Positions 1-7,946 of a stretch of DNA of 64,000 nucleotides are shown here, one piece after another. The notes under the pieces were generated by a model. That model was not told where the DNA came from. It saw only the letters and a list, made by a program, of their open reading frames with translations, and made no database searches. Source of the stretch: Flavobacterium defluvii. Its GTDB lineage: Bacteria > Bacteroidota > Bacteroidia > Flavobacteriales > Flavobacteriaceae. Positions within the stretch are counted from its first letter, which is position 1, and the number at the start of each line of letters is the position of its first letter. The position numbers and the translations under genes are program-made. The stretch is from contig NZ_FQWC01000006.1 of NCBI RefSeq assembly GCF_900129555.1, positions 62,001 to 126,000 of the forward strand, in the 5' to 3' direction.

Positions 1-1014
1 GGTGTGCAGAGCCGTTGGCAAATTTGCTTTTACACTTTTCCTAGTTGCAATTTTAGTATAATTAGCATCAAAAAATTCAAAAATATCATCAGCGTTATCA
101 ATGTCATCCTGAGTAACACTTCCCGTTAAATTATACGTATTTTCGATAGCATTTTTATAATTTAATTTTCCAATGTCGGTCACGGCAACAGCTGCTTTTA
201 GTTTATATCGGTTTCCAATGCAAGTATGGCAATTGGTGCGATATTCATAAGTAAACCCCAAATCGACGCCTACTCCGGCCGAAGTCATATCAAACTCCGG
301 GTCTTTTCCGTTTTGATAATCATAACTTGCAGAAGTTCTCAAAGTTCCTGTAGAATTATAAGTACTCAAAGAAGGATTTGCATCATTTTTAATAAAAGCA
401 ACACTCAAATCACTTCCGTTGATATACCCGTTTACTCCTGCCATTAAATATTTAATCGTGATTCCACCTTTTAAAAAATGGACATCATGATCTAATAAAA
501 CAGTACCGTAACTCGCTCCTATTTCTGCCCAGGAATTTGTAACTCCGTTTGGATTTCCGCCGTTGAATAAAAAACTATTCGAAGCGTCGATATCTTTGTT
601 TACCTCATCAATTAGCTGACCGTTTACATCAACTGCATTTGTAATACTGCGAACGCGTGTAAAAAGACCAATACTATTTTGCGGATTAATATTCATCATA
701 AATGACGGACCAAGAATGTCGATATTAAAATTTCCTCTGTTATTTGATTTGAAATTTTTCTTTGCATCAGTATCCAAATCATAACCGCCGTCGAATATTT
801 GGGCAAAATTGACACCGTACAAATCATTTTGTGCTGTTGCACTAACCGAACCAATAGTAACATCGGCTCTGTACTTAGAATCTACAATTGCAGACGGATT
901 AAATAATACACTCTGAATTCCGGCATAATTGTCATCACGAAATCCGAAATAAGATTGACTCCGGACATAAAAAAAGCTTCCAAAGAAGCAAAATAAAAGT
1001 AAAATTCTCTTCAT
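1..1014 (-). CDS. Partial outer-membrane protein, DUF5723-like (3' end beyond the window)
   Basis: An open frame reads leftwards from an ATG at 1014 to the window edge without a stop, giving about 338 residues; the C-terminus is missing. The first 20 or so residues (MKRILLLFCFFGSFFYVRSQ) are a signal peptide. They are followed by SYFGFRDDNYAGIQSVLFNP, the opening seen in DUF5723 proteins of Bacteroidetes, which are predicted outer-membrane beta-barrels of unknown role. A C-x2-C pair (NCHTCIG) lies near residue 277. A weak -7 site (CATATTTG on the minus strand, 1045-1052) lies upstream, with a GGG...TATACCC palindrome at 1076-1088 near the -33 position. The family call rests on the N-terminal pattern only; outer-membrane location is inferred. 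Confidence 0.7.
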   Translation of the reverse strand, partial: MKRILLLFCFFGSFFYVRSQSYFGFRDDNYAGIQSVLFNPSAIVDSKYRADVTIGSVSATAQNDLYGVNFAQIFDGGYDLDTDAKKNFKSNNRGNFNIDILGPSFMMNINPQNSIGLFTRVRSITNAVDVNGQLIDEVNKDIDASNSFLFNGGNPNGVTNSWAEIGASYGTVLLDHDVHFLKGGITIKYLMAGVNGYINGSDLSVAFIKNDANPSLSTYNSTGTLRTSASYDYQNGKDPEFDMTSAGVGVDLGFTYEYRTNCHTCIGNRYKLKAAVAVTDIGKLNYKNAIENTYNLTGSVTQDDIDNADDIFEFFDANYTKIATRKSVKANLPTALHT

Positions 1015-1166
1015 AAATTGGCTTTAATTGGTTGATTAGTAAAGCAAATATGAAACAAAAAATGACAATAAAAAAGGGTATAATCCCCTAAATTACTGAG
1101 AATGTGAGTTCTTAAGAAAAACTTTATAATTGAGAAATGAATGATCGTAAAAAAGATACTTTTTTT

Positions 1167-1207
1167 GAGATGCTAAGATACTAAGGTTCTAAGATGCTAA
1201 GGTTTTG
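1167..1207 (-). repeat. Octamer-period repeat, copy 1
   Basis: Successive 8-base units read ATGCTAAG, ATACTAAG, GTTCTAAG, ATGCTAAG, GTTTTGAG. On the other strand this is CTTAG followed by three variable bases. It is the inverted partner of the copy at 1293-1334; the prfA terminator lies between them. Confidence 0.75.
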
Positions 1208-1251
1208 AGTTTTTTTCTGAAAAACTTTGTTTTCGTTTTGGACAATAAAAA

Positions 1252-1276
1252 AGCCGAACATAAGTTCGGCTTTTTT
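1252..1276. terminator. Bidirectional hairpin terminator after prfA
   Basis: The stem AGCCGAAC / GTTCGGCT closes a four-base loop (ATAA) and is flanked by A-runs on the left and T-runs on the right, so it can act in both directions. It lies about 55 bases beyond the prfA stop codon. Confidence 0.85.
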
Positions 1277-1292
1277 ATTATATAATCTAAGG

Positions 1293-1334
1293 AAAACCTT
1301 AGAAACTTAGTATCTTAGAACCTTAGCACCTTAG
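1293..1334 (+). repeat. Octamer-period repeat, copy 2
   Basis: Units of 8 bases (CCTTAGAA, ACTTAGTA, TCTTAGAA, CCTTAGCA, CCTTAGTA) end on the prfA stop codon. Inverted relative to the copy at 1167-1207. Confidence 0.75.
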
Positions 1335-2407
1335 TAAACTTCTGACGCTTCTTTCAATTTCTCCATATTGTTAACCAACTGAAGTTCAGAAACGATTTTC
1401 TGAATATCACCATTCATGATATTTCCTAAATCGTAAAGCGTTAAACCAACACGGTGATCGGTTACACGGCCTTGTGCATAGTTGTATGTACGAATTTTAG
1501 CCGAACGGTCACCAGAACTTACCTGAGAACTACGTTTTTTAGCGTCTTCTTCCTGCTTTTTGGCTAATTCCATTTCGTATAAACGAGAACGTAATACCAT
1601 TAAAGCTTTATCTTTATTCTTGTGCTGTGATTTCTCATCCTGACACTGCGCTACTAATCCGGTTGGAATGTGCGTTAAACGTACTGCCGATTTCGTAGTA
1701 TTTACAGATTGTCCTCCAGGTCCAGACGAACAGAAGAAATCCACACGAACATCGTTCATATCCACCTGAACATCAAACTCTTCTGCTTCCGGTAAAACCA
1801 TAACAGTCGCTGCTGATGTATGTACACGTCCTTGTGTTTCTGTCTGCGGAACACGCTGTACACGGTGAACACCCGCTTCAAACTTTAAAGTTCCGTACAC
1901 ATCTTCTCCCGTTACTTCAAAAATTACCTCTTTGAAACCTCCCGAAGTTCCTTCGTTCATATCTACAACAGAAGTTCTCCATCCCATTGTTTCGCAGTAT
2001 TTGGTATACATTCTGAACAAGTCACCTGCAAAAATACTCGCTTCGTCCCCACCCGTTCCGGCGCGGATCTCCACCATTACGTTTTTAGCATCTTCCGGAT
2101 CTTTAGGAATCAGCATAAATTTGATTTCCTCCTCTAATTGCGGCAGACGTTCTTTTGCTTCATCCAACTGCATTTTGGCCATTTCAACCATTTCAGCATC
2201 ACTTCCGTCAGCAATGATTTCGTTAGCCTCGTCTATATTTGCTAAAACTATAATGTATTCTTCTCTCTTTTCAACAAGCGCTTTTATCCCTTTATATTCC
2301 TGGTTAAGCGACTTATAACGTTTTTGATCAGAAATAACATCCGGCTGAATAATCAAATCCGAAATCTCATCAAAACGCTGCTTTACATATTGAAGTCTAT
2401 CTAACAT
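1331..2407 (-). CDS. prfA: Peptide chain release factor 1
   Basis: Cytoplasmic class I release factor that reads UAG and UAA stop codons and triggers peptidyl-tRNA hydrolysis. The 358-residue length is normal. The catalytic GGQ is at 231-233 ([15 protein letters not shown]) and the RF1-type codon-recognition tripeptide P-x-T is PQT at 187-189; RF2 would have SPF here. The N-terminal 100 residues are the usual helical domain and [11 protein letters not shown] (113-123) is the typical RF1 block. The gene stands alone between a hairpin terminator and the promoter region of a phage-defence gene. An octamer repeat overlaps its stop codon, so the repeat lies right at the gene end. Confidence 0.97.
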   Translation of the reverse strand: MLDRLQYVKQRFDEISDLIIQPDVISDQKRYKSLNQEYKGIKALVEKREEYIIVLANIDEANEIIADGSDAEMVEMAKMQLDEAKERLPQLEEEIKFMLIPKDPEDAKNVMVEIRAGTGGDEASIFAGDLFRMYTKYCETMGWRTSVVDMNEGTSGGFKEVIFEVTGEDVYGTLKFEAGVHRVQRVPQTETQGRVHTSAATVMVLPEAEEFDVQVDMNDVRVDFFCSSGPGGQSVNTTKSAVRLTHIPTGLVAQCQDEKSQHKNKDKALMVLRSRLYEMELAKKQEEDAKKRSSQVSSGDRSAKIRTYNYAQGRVTDHRVGLTLYDLGNIMNGDIQKIVSELQLVNNMEKLKEASEVY

Positions 2408-2560
2408 TTTCTAATTCCTTTTATTGGACTGCAAAATTACAAAATTTTTATCGAAAATTCTAGTGTTCATTTTTTGAGGAATTTGAGATGAATTTTGATG
2501 ATTTTGCTTTTTGCAAATCAGGGGTTTTTACTTATTGATAAATTTAAATTAAATACGATG

Positions 2561-2590
2561 TTTGTTTTTTAGGTTTACATTATAGTTTTG
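2561..2590 (+). promoter_or_regulatory. Candidate Bacteroidetes-type promoter for the AbiH gene
   Basis: TTTG at 2561-2564, an 18-base spacer, then TAGTTTTG (TAnnTTTG) at 2583-2590. Both elements and the spacing fit the Bacteroidetes sigma-factor consensus. A start near 2597 would leave a leader of about 135 bases. The gene-free stretch 2408-2732 holds nothing else recognisable. Confidence 0.5.
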
Positions 2591-2732
2591 TCTAAAAATA
2601 ACACCCACTATTATTAAACCTTTTGCATTTCTCAAATTAAGCAAATCGGAATAATAGATTTACTTTATTACAAACTTGCAAAAGTAAGAGAACGTTAAAC
2701 ACTAGGATTTAAAAAATCATAGAAATAATAAA

Positions 2733-4034
2733 ATGAATAGAATTATACTTATCGGAAATGGTTTTGATTTAGCACATGGGATGAAAACCAGTTATAATCA
2801 CTTCATAATTGACTATTGGGAGAAAATAATTTCTAAGTTAAAAAATGAAGTTTCTAGTAATATCACAACTTATAAAAATGTATTTGAAACTGATGAAGTT
2901 AAAATAGAAGATGTACCTGGACCATGGCTTAAAGGAAACTGGGTTAATGGAAACACGTTTGAAGATTTGATAACACTTTTGGATTCTCAAAATCTTGAAC
3001 TTATTTTTAAAAATAAGTTTTTGGAAATTCTTTCGAAAAAGCATAAAGAACAAAATTGGGTAGATATAGAAAATGAATATTATCTCTTATTAAAAGATTC
3101 ATTTAAAAATAAAAATTGCTCTTATAAAATAGAGCAATTAAATAATGATCTAAATCAAATACGCAAGTTACTTGAATTATATTTAAGAGAAGTTGAAAAC
3201 AAATTCGTCGAAAATTTTGGTAACAACCCAATTGATGCTAAATTGAAAAGCAATATTGGATATAAAATTTATTCTCCATTTAAATTAAAAGATTTTACAG
3301 AAACCTCCATTAATAAAAAAGCAGAAATTGAATTTCAAAAAATACAAAAAGATATAAAAGCACTAAAAGAGGATTCAATCACAAGTTCTGAATTGAGTGA
3401 AGACAATCAAAAAATAATTTCAAGAATTGGTATAAATGGAACAATTAAAGAAATAAGAAAATTACTTATTTCAGATAGTGCCATAAACTATTTTGATCTA
3501 ATGCCTGAAGAAATATTATTTCTAAGCTTTAATTATACTTTTACTGAAAAAATTTATTCTGACCATACTCTGTTTGATTCATTTAATTCGACGCATAATT
3601 TTAAAAAAAGCAATATTCATATTCACGGAACTACAGAGCAGTTTGATGGTAATGATGTTATATTTGGCTTTGGAGATGAAATTGATGAAGACTACAAATC
3701 AATTGAAAATTTAAATGATAACCTTTATCTTGAAAACATTAAATCAATCAAATATTTAGAAACTGATAATTATAAGCAATTATTAGAATTTCTAAATAGT
3801 GGTGATTATCAAATTTTCATTTTTGGGCATTCTTGTGGCATTTCTGACAGAACATTGCTAAATACTCTTTTCGAACATAAAAATTGCTCATCCATAAAAT
3901 CATTTTATCACAAAAAGGGTTCTGAAACAGATAATTATAGCGACATAGTTAGAAATATTTCCAGAAATTTTAATAGCAAAATAAGCATGAGAGATAAGGT
4001 TGTTAATAAAGAATACTGCGAACCATTGTCATAA
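2733..4034 (+). CDS. AbiH-family abortive infection protein
   Basis: A 433-residue protein with the hallmarks of the AbiH family, first known from lactococcal phage-resistance plasmids. The N-terminus IILIGNGFDLAHGMKTSY (4-21) is the family signature. It is followed by a long charged helical region (about 90-260), FNYTFTE near 266, NIHIHG near 294, FGFGDE and a C-terminal IFGHSCGISDRT block near 362. No membrane segment or signal peptide is seen, so it should be cytoplasmic. The mechanism of the family is not settled. The gene is markedly more AT-rich than prfA upstream, stands alone, and is followed 2 bases after its stop by a palindromic repeat, all of which suggests an accessory gene acquired by transfer. 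The phage-defence role is inferred from the family. Confidence 0.88.
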   Translation: MNRIILIGNGFDLAHGMKTSYNHFIIDYWEKIISKLKNEVSSNITTYKNVFETDEVKIEDVPGPWLKGNWVNGNTFEDLITLLDSQNLELIFKNKFLEILSKKHKEQNWVDIENEYYLLLKDSFKNKNCSYKIEQLNNDLNQIRKLLELYLREVENKFVENFGNNPIDAKLKSNIGYKIYSPFKLKDFTETSINKKAEIEFQKIQKDIKALKEDSITSSELSEDNQKIISRIGINGTIKEIRKLLISDSAINYFDLMPEEILFLSFNYTFTEKIYSDHTLFDSFNSTHNFKKSNIHIHGTTEQFDGNDVIFGFGDEIDEDYKSIENLNDNLYLENIKSIKYLETDNYKQLLEFLNSGDYQIFIFGHSCGISDRTLLNTLFEHKNCSSIKSFYHKKGSETDNYSDIVRNISRNFNSKISMRDKVVNKEYCEPLS

Positions 4035-4042
4035 TTCCCCTT

Positions 4043-4120
4043 GCTGGCGCGAGCGTCTCGCTCGTGAACACAATCCAAGTAAAAGCTAAAAACAGTCACA
4101 AGCGGGACGCTCGCGCCAGC
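4043..4120. repeat. Paired palindromic repeat (REPIN-like), GCGCGAGCGTC family
   Basis: Two 25-base arms, 4043-4067 and 4096-4120, are inverted copies with two mismatches around a 28-base spacer. Each arm contains GGCGCGAGCGTC. The GC-rich arms contrast sharply with the AT-rich surroundings. A single arm of the same family occurs at 5969-5993. Confidence 0.85.
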
Positions 4121-4130
4121 CACAAAAATT

Positions 4131-4469
4131 TTATATTGTATCAGACTGTAAATAAATATTATACAAATCATCCAACAATAACATTTCTTCTTCCGGCAGA
4201 AGCTGCAATGCAATTTCTAGTAAAGTCAATACATTAATATCGGTATCTTTATGAAAAACGGCTAAACTTCGGGCTTCTTTATTCATTAGAACAATACTGG
4301 CTTTAAACAAATCTGAAACCATTAGATTTAATTCGTTGTATGAAGAAACTTTTAATGGTATTATAAATGAATTTCCTGTTTCATCATCTGGTTTTAGTTT
4401 AGTGAAATACTTTCTTTCATTCATCAATTCTAACAATTCTTCGGCTCTTTCTTCATTTTGTTTTTCCAT
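4131..4469 (-). CDS. Small acidic protein of unknown function
   Basis: A 112-residue frame starting from ATG, with no recognised domain. It is rich in Glu, Asp and Leu (EERAEELLEL near the start, LLPEEEMLLLDDL near the end) and has no signal peptide or membrane segment, so it is probably a soluble, mostly helical cytoplasmic protein. It lies convergent to the AbiH gene, with the paired palindromic repeat between their ends. Amino-acid composition is plausible for a real gene, and no competing frame exists on the other strand. A partner role with AbiH is possible, but nothing in the sequence supports it. Confidence 0.6.
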   Translation of the reverse strand: MEKQNEERAEELLELMNERKYFTKLKPDDETGNSFIIPLKVSSYNELNLMVSDLFKASIVLMNKEARSLAVFHKDTDINVLTLLEIALQLLPEEEMLLLDDLYNIYLQSDTI

Positions 4470-4601
4470 GATTTTTAGTTGTTTTTCTTTGAAACGAAAT
4501 TAGAAATAACAGATTATTTTTAAGTGATTGTAAACAATCGAGTGTATACGACCGATATAATTATTATTTACTGCTAGCACACAAAACAATAAGAATTATC
4601 A

Positions 4602-4609
4602 TATATTTG
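4602..4609 (+). promoter_or_regulatory. Candidate -7 element (TATATTTG)
   Basis: A perfect TAnnTTTG lies 78 bases before the start of the secreted-protein gene at 4687. No convincing TTTG is seen at the -33 position. Confidence 0.4.
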
Positions 4610-4686
4610 GCTGGGTCAAAATTTGAAAAACATACTTTTCATCTTAATACAAATGATATATTTATCTAAGCAACTACAAACATCAA

Positions 4687-5961
4687 ATGAAAAAGAAATT
4701 ATACTTATTTATTGGAATTTTTACGTTTTTTTTATCTAGTTACGCTCAACTTAAAAAGCCTGAAGCAATTATTACAAATCCAAAAATTGTTTTACCTGAA
4801 GAATCTATTGATTGTTCTAAATTATCTGGAAAAAATTTGAAAAGAAAAACAATTATTTCTAAGGAAGGAAATGGAATGTCTAATAAAGAGACAACAACAG
4901 ATTTTGATAAAAACGGAAATATTCTCAACGAAACAAGATTAGAGTCGCCATATCTTTATGCCTCTTTATATACATATAAAAAAAACAATTTAGTTGAGAA
5001 AAAGACAATCGTCACATCTGATTTAGATTTTATTAAACGCTTCAATCAAGATTCTGAAGCAAGCAACAGGGCTTCGAACAAAAATAATGAAACGAGCATA
5101 TGGGCATCATTCGATGAAAAAAATAGCACTGATTTATACCAAGCTAATTTTGACCAAAATAATCGTATTACATCTTACCATACTGAAGAAACTTCAAAAA
5201 ATAGCGCCACAAACGAATTAAAAAAGAACACAACTGAATACAATATTATCTACGATAAAGATAAAATCAGTGAAATTAAATCTTCTGACGGTGGTGTTAA
5301 TCGTTACTTTTATGAAAAAAATCTTTTAGTAAAAAAAACCTTTGAAAGCGTTACTCCTAAATATCAAAGAACCATAAATGAGAATTACTCATATGACAAA
5401 AACAACAATTTAATTTCTGTAAAGATTAATAGTCTGTTCCGTTCTAATGACAAAATTCTTGAAAACATTAATAAAGTAAAAGATTCAGCTGTTTACAATA
5501 GTACAAACAAAATCATTTGGCTAAAAAATGAGGAATATATTAAAACTTTTAAGTACAATAGCAATAATCTAATTGAAGAAATTTCAACATTTTATAAAAC
5601 TACGCCTGTTTCAAAGCAAGAGTATTTTTATGATAATTTGTTACTAATAAAAACCACAAGTACCGATTTTAATCGCAAAAAAAATGTAACAAAAGTTTAC
5701 AATTACAATAACGGAATTTTAAAAGAATATGAAACTATAGATTATTATACGAATCAAGATTTTAGATCTATTTCTAAAAATCTCTACGATTACGATCAAA
5801 ATAATCAAATCAAAAAAATAACTTCCTTAAAAAAGTTATTACCGAAAGAAGGTGTAGAAATGAATTTCACGGTAGAAAATGAAACTAATTTTAATTATAC
5901 CCAAAATTCAATCATTGTCACACAAAAAAATGGAAGTTCAGAAAAGTATGAATTCTATTAA
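4687..5961 (+). CDS. Secreted protein with YD-like repeats
   Basis: A 424-residue protein of unknown function. Residues 1-20 are a signal peptide ending SSYA before Gln. The rest is built from degenerate repeats of about 30-45 residues with a core like Y-x-Y-D/N-x-N-N-x-L/I (YTYKKNNLVEKK, YSYDKNNNLISVK, FKYNSNNLIEE, YFYDNLLLIKT, YDYDQNNQIKK), resembling the YD/RHS-type beta repeats of surface proteins. There is no C-terminal toxin-like domain and no type IX sorting domain, so it is more likely periplasmic or an outer-membrane-associated repeat protein than a polymorphic toxin. Very Lys/Asn-rich and AT-rich. A single palindromic repeat arm follows its stop by a few bases, as with the AbiH gene. 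Confidence 0.6.
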   Translation: MKKKLYLFIGIFTFFLSSYAQLKKPEAIITNPKIVLPEESIDCSKLSGKNLKRKTIISKEGNGMSNKETTTDFDKNGNILNETRLESPYLYASLYTYKKNNLVEKKTIVTSDLDFIKRFNQDSEASNRASNKNNETSIWASFDEKNSTDLYQANFDQNNRITSYHTEETSKNSATNELKKNTTEYNIIYDKDKISEIKSSDGGVNRYFYEKNLLVKKTFESVTPKYQRTINENYSYDKNNNLISVKINSLFRSNDKILENINKVKDSAVYNSTNKIIWLKNEEYIKTFKYNSNNLIEEISTFYKTTPVSKQEYFYDNLLLIKTTSTDFNRKKNVTKVYNYNNGILKEYETIDYYTNQDFRSISKNLYDYDQNNQIKKITSLKKLLPKEGVEMNFTVENETNFNYTQNSIIVTQKNGSSEKYEFY

Positions 5962-5968
5962 TCCCCTT

Positions 5969-5993
5969 GCTAGCGCGAGCGTCCCGCTCGTGA
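5969..5993. repeat. Single arm of the GCGCGAGCGTC palindromic repeat
   Basis: This matches the left arm at 4043-4067 with two differences. The match extends on both sides (CCCCTTGCT before, CGTGAACACA after), so it is a truncated copy of the same element rather than a chance match. Confidence 0.8.
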
Positions 5994-6043
5994 ACACATT
6001 CTACGTAGAAAGTCTATTCTCTCATTCTATCTACTTCTAGTTT

Positions 6044-6145
6044 TGTCATTTCGAGGAACGAGAAATCTTCGCTAGTAACTCTACAAAGATTGGCAAGTAT
6101 GCTTTGCGGAGTTTCTAGTGTGATTTCTCGTTCCTCGAAATGACA
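6044..6145. repeat. MITE-like element with perfect 24-base inverted repeats
   Basis: The arms 6044-6067 (TGTCATTTCGAGGAACG...) and 6122-6145 are perfect inverted copies around a 54-base spacer. A half element with the same core (AGATTTCTCC...TCGAAATGACA) follows at 6183-6207. The same family is found at 23093-23116 and 53844-53943. Frames across it give repeat-derived peptides (CHFEEREI) that are not real proteins. Confidence 0.85.
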
Positions 6146-6182
6146 ATATTTTGTAGAAAACCTTTGTGGAGCTACTTGCGAA

Positions 6183-6207
6183 GATTTCTCCTTGCGTCGA
6201 AATGACA
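6183..6207. repeat. Half copy of the TGTCATTTCGA repeat
   Basis: A single arm in the same orientation as the right arm at 6122-6145. Together with that element and the single GCGCGAGCGTC arm it fills most of the gene-free stretch 5962-6337. Confidence 0.75.
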
Positions 6208-6289
6208 ATATTGTGCAGATAAACTGTCGAGAGACAAACTAAACAAAAAAACCACCCCTCATTAAATCAGTATTTTAGTAAGAAATTTA

Positions 6290-6297
6290 TATATTTG
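6290..6297 (+). promoter_or_regulatory. Candidate -7 element (TATATTTG) before the DoxX-like gene
   Basis: A perfect TAnnTTTG lies 40 bases before the ATG at 6338, a usual distance. The -33 element is weak. Confidence 0.45.
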
Positions 6298-6337
6298 GTT
6301 ATACCAAAAACAAATTTACTATCTAAAACCACTATTA

Positions 6338-7159
6338 ATGGAAGGACTTATTAAACTCGGCCGTTTATTTTACGGTATTGGCATCGTTGCTCTGGGAGTA
6401 CATCAGCTTATTATCAAAGATTTTCGATCTGAAATTTTGTCTCCTTTTCCTGCTTGGGCACATCAATATCCTGTTTTTTCTATCCTTACCAGTATCGTTT
6501 TAATATTGGCAGGAATTATTATTTCGGGGATCGTTACCATTAAATTCATCGATACCAAAAAAGTGTGTCTATATTTAGGTTTTGGTTTTCTCGCTGCTTT
6601 TATTGTTTCTCATCTTCCGTTTATTTTCATTTTTAATACCGATAAAACCAACGCCACACAAATCTGGATCAATGCTATTGAAGAACTAACGTATAGTGGC
6701 GGAGCGTTTGTGCTAGCGGGTTCTTATAGTATGAACAAAAGCGAAAGCAAATTCGATGCATTTCTAGAAAAACTTATTCCGGTTGGGCGAATTTTTTATT
6801 CGCTTTTAATGCTTTTGTTTGGTGTAAGTCATTTTCTTTTTGCCGAGTTTGTTTCTACAATGGTTCCGAAATGGCTGCCAGGAACTATGTTCTGGACGTA
6901 TTTTGTAGGCGTTGCACTTATTTGTTCGGGCATTTCGATTATTTTCAAGCTTTGGATAAAACCTATTTCGCTACTTTTGGCTTTAATGCTTCTGCTTTTT
7001 GTACTTTTCTTCCATATTCAAGATGCTATTGCAAACCCGACTGTAGGTGGCGGAAATGAAATTGTACGCGGACTTATTGCTTTACTTTTCTGCGGAATCG
7101 CATTGGTAATAGCCTTAACAAATGATTCTAAAAAGAAACTTTTAACAGAAACAATTTAA
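6338..7159 (+). CDS. Integral membrane protein, DoxX-like, with internal duplication
   Basis: 273 residues with about eight predicted membrane helices in two homologous halves. Each half starts with a similar block: KLGRLFYGIGIVALGVHQL at about residues 6-24 and PVGRIFYSLLMLLFGVSHF at about 148-166, each followed by a short polar stretch ending in a P-W motif (SPFPAW, VPKWLP). This two-by-four helix layout suits a DoxX-type small membrane protein that has been duplicated and fused. The function of such proteins is unclear; some take part in redox or sulfur metabolism. It ends 1 base before the end of the convergent DUF5995 gene. The family assignment is tentative; the membrane topology is well supported. 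Confidence 0.6.
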   Translation: MEGLIKLGRLFYGIGIVALGVHQLIIKDFRSEILSPFPAWAHQYPVFSILTSIVLILAGIIISGIVTIKFIDTKKVCLYLGFGFLAAFIVSHLPFIFIFNTDKTNATQIWINAIEELTYSGGAFVLAGSYSMNKSESKFDAFLEKLIPVGRIFYSLLMLLFGVSHFLFAEFVSTMVPKWLPGTMFWTYFVGVALICSGISIIFKLWIKPISLLLALMLLLFVLFFHIQDAIANPTVGGGNEIVRGLIALLFCGIALVIALTNDSKKKLLTETI

Positions 7160-7160
7160 A

Positions 7161-7946
7161 TCACGCCGCAACACATTCCATATTCTTCGCTTCCATAATC
7201 TGCATATCGATTATTTTTTGTGCAACAGTTCCTCTTTCAAATAAGCGAATGAATTTAAAAACGGCACTCACAAAATAGCCCGGATTCGAAACCAATCGGG
7301 CGATTTCTGTAATTCTTTTATCCCTAATCCGGGTGCAGGCTTCTCTTTCATTTTCGGGAATGGCTACAAATTCGTTAGCAAATTTCCAGGCGCCTTTTCT
7401 TGCTTCTTCCATGCTGAAATCAATACAAAGAGTATCAATTTTTCCTGTACATTTGAGTATCAATGCAAGCGTAGGCCAAATTTTGATTAAACATTTTTCG
7501 ACACCAGCTACGAGACTGCTAAGAATGGAATTTATTTTGTCAAAATCGGCTTTTAAATCTTCGATATCTTCTACAGTACTAATTTCTGCGGAAGCTATTC
7601 CTAAATCAAGATTAATATGCGCATTGATTCCGAGAAGTAAATGCTGTAAAACTATCGGCCAGAATTTTTCGGCCTGTTCAAAGGCAAATCCCCAGCATTC
7701 TGATGGTTTTTCTTTGGCCTGATATTGATAGTAAGCTTTTAGGTATCGATTGGCAAAAATGACATCGAGTTTTTCCATACGTTCGCCATTTTGAAAAGAA
7801 CCGTTCTGGATACCTTCTTTTACCTTTACAGTAACCTCACGATACAGGATAGCAAACAAACCTAAATTGCTTTGGTCAATTTTTGATTTTTCTATTATTT
7901 CATCCAGAAACTGGATTACTTCGTTTATAGTATTTGCTTGTTTCAA
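7161..7946 (-). CDS. DUF5995 family protein (TTG start)
   Basis: A 261-residue soluble protein matching DUF5995: TINEVIQFLDEII near the start, GLFAILYREVTVKVKEGI (about 29-46), FANRYLKAYYQYQ and a central HLLLGINAHINLDLG (about 102-116), which is the family's His-rich core. Function is unknown; the conserved His and Asp residues would suit a metal-binding enzyme, but that is inference. The start is TTG at 7944-7946. An in-frame stop lies three codons upstream, and the next ATG is at about residue 57, inside conserved sequence, so the TTG start appears to be real. No signal peptide. It is convergent with the DoxX-like gene with a 1-base gap. Confidence 0.8.
   Translation of the reverse strand: MKQANTINEVIQFLDEIIEKSKIDQSNLGLFAILYREVTVKVKEGIQNGSFQNGERMEKLDVIFANRYLKAYYQYQAKEKPSECWGFAFEQAEKFWPIVLQHLLLGINAHINLDLGIASAEISTVEDIEDLKADFDKINSILSSLVAGVEKCLIKIWPTLALILKCTGKIDTLCIDFSMEEARKGAWKFANEFVAIPENEREACTRIRDKRITEIARLVSNPGYFVSAVFKFIRLFERGTVAQKIIDMQIMEAKNMECVAA

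Larger units (their letters stand above)
1015..1330. other. Intergenic region: promoter area, octamer repeats and a shared terminator
   Basis: No gene is seen. From left to right it holds the promoter area of the partial outer-membrane gene, an 8-base-period repeat (about 1167-1207), a strong hairpin terminator (1252-1271), and a second, inverted copy of the 8-base-period repeat (about 1293-1334) that runs up to and over the prfA stop codon. Confidence 0.7.

Noticed and set aside
226..447. 73-residue frame on the plus strand
   Set aside because: It is a shadow of the partial outer-membrane protein gene on the minus strand, which has a signal peptide and family-like sequence.
3935..4213. 92-residue frame on the minus strand (contains HERDARASKG)
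   Set aside because: It spans the end of AbiH, the GC-rich palindrome and part of the small acidic gene; the central peptide is repeat-derived.
6014..6208. 64-residue frame on the minus strand (contains CHFEEREI)
   Set aside because: It is a translation of the TGTCATTTCGA repeat; the peptide recurs wherever the repeat does and has no independent coding evidence.
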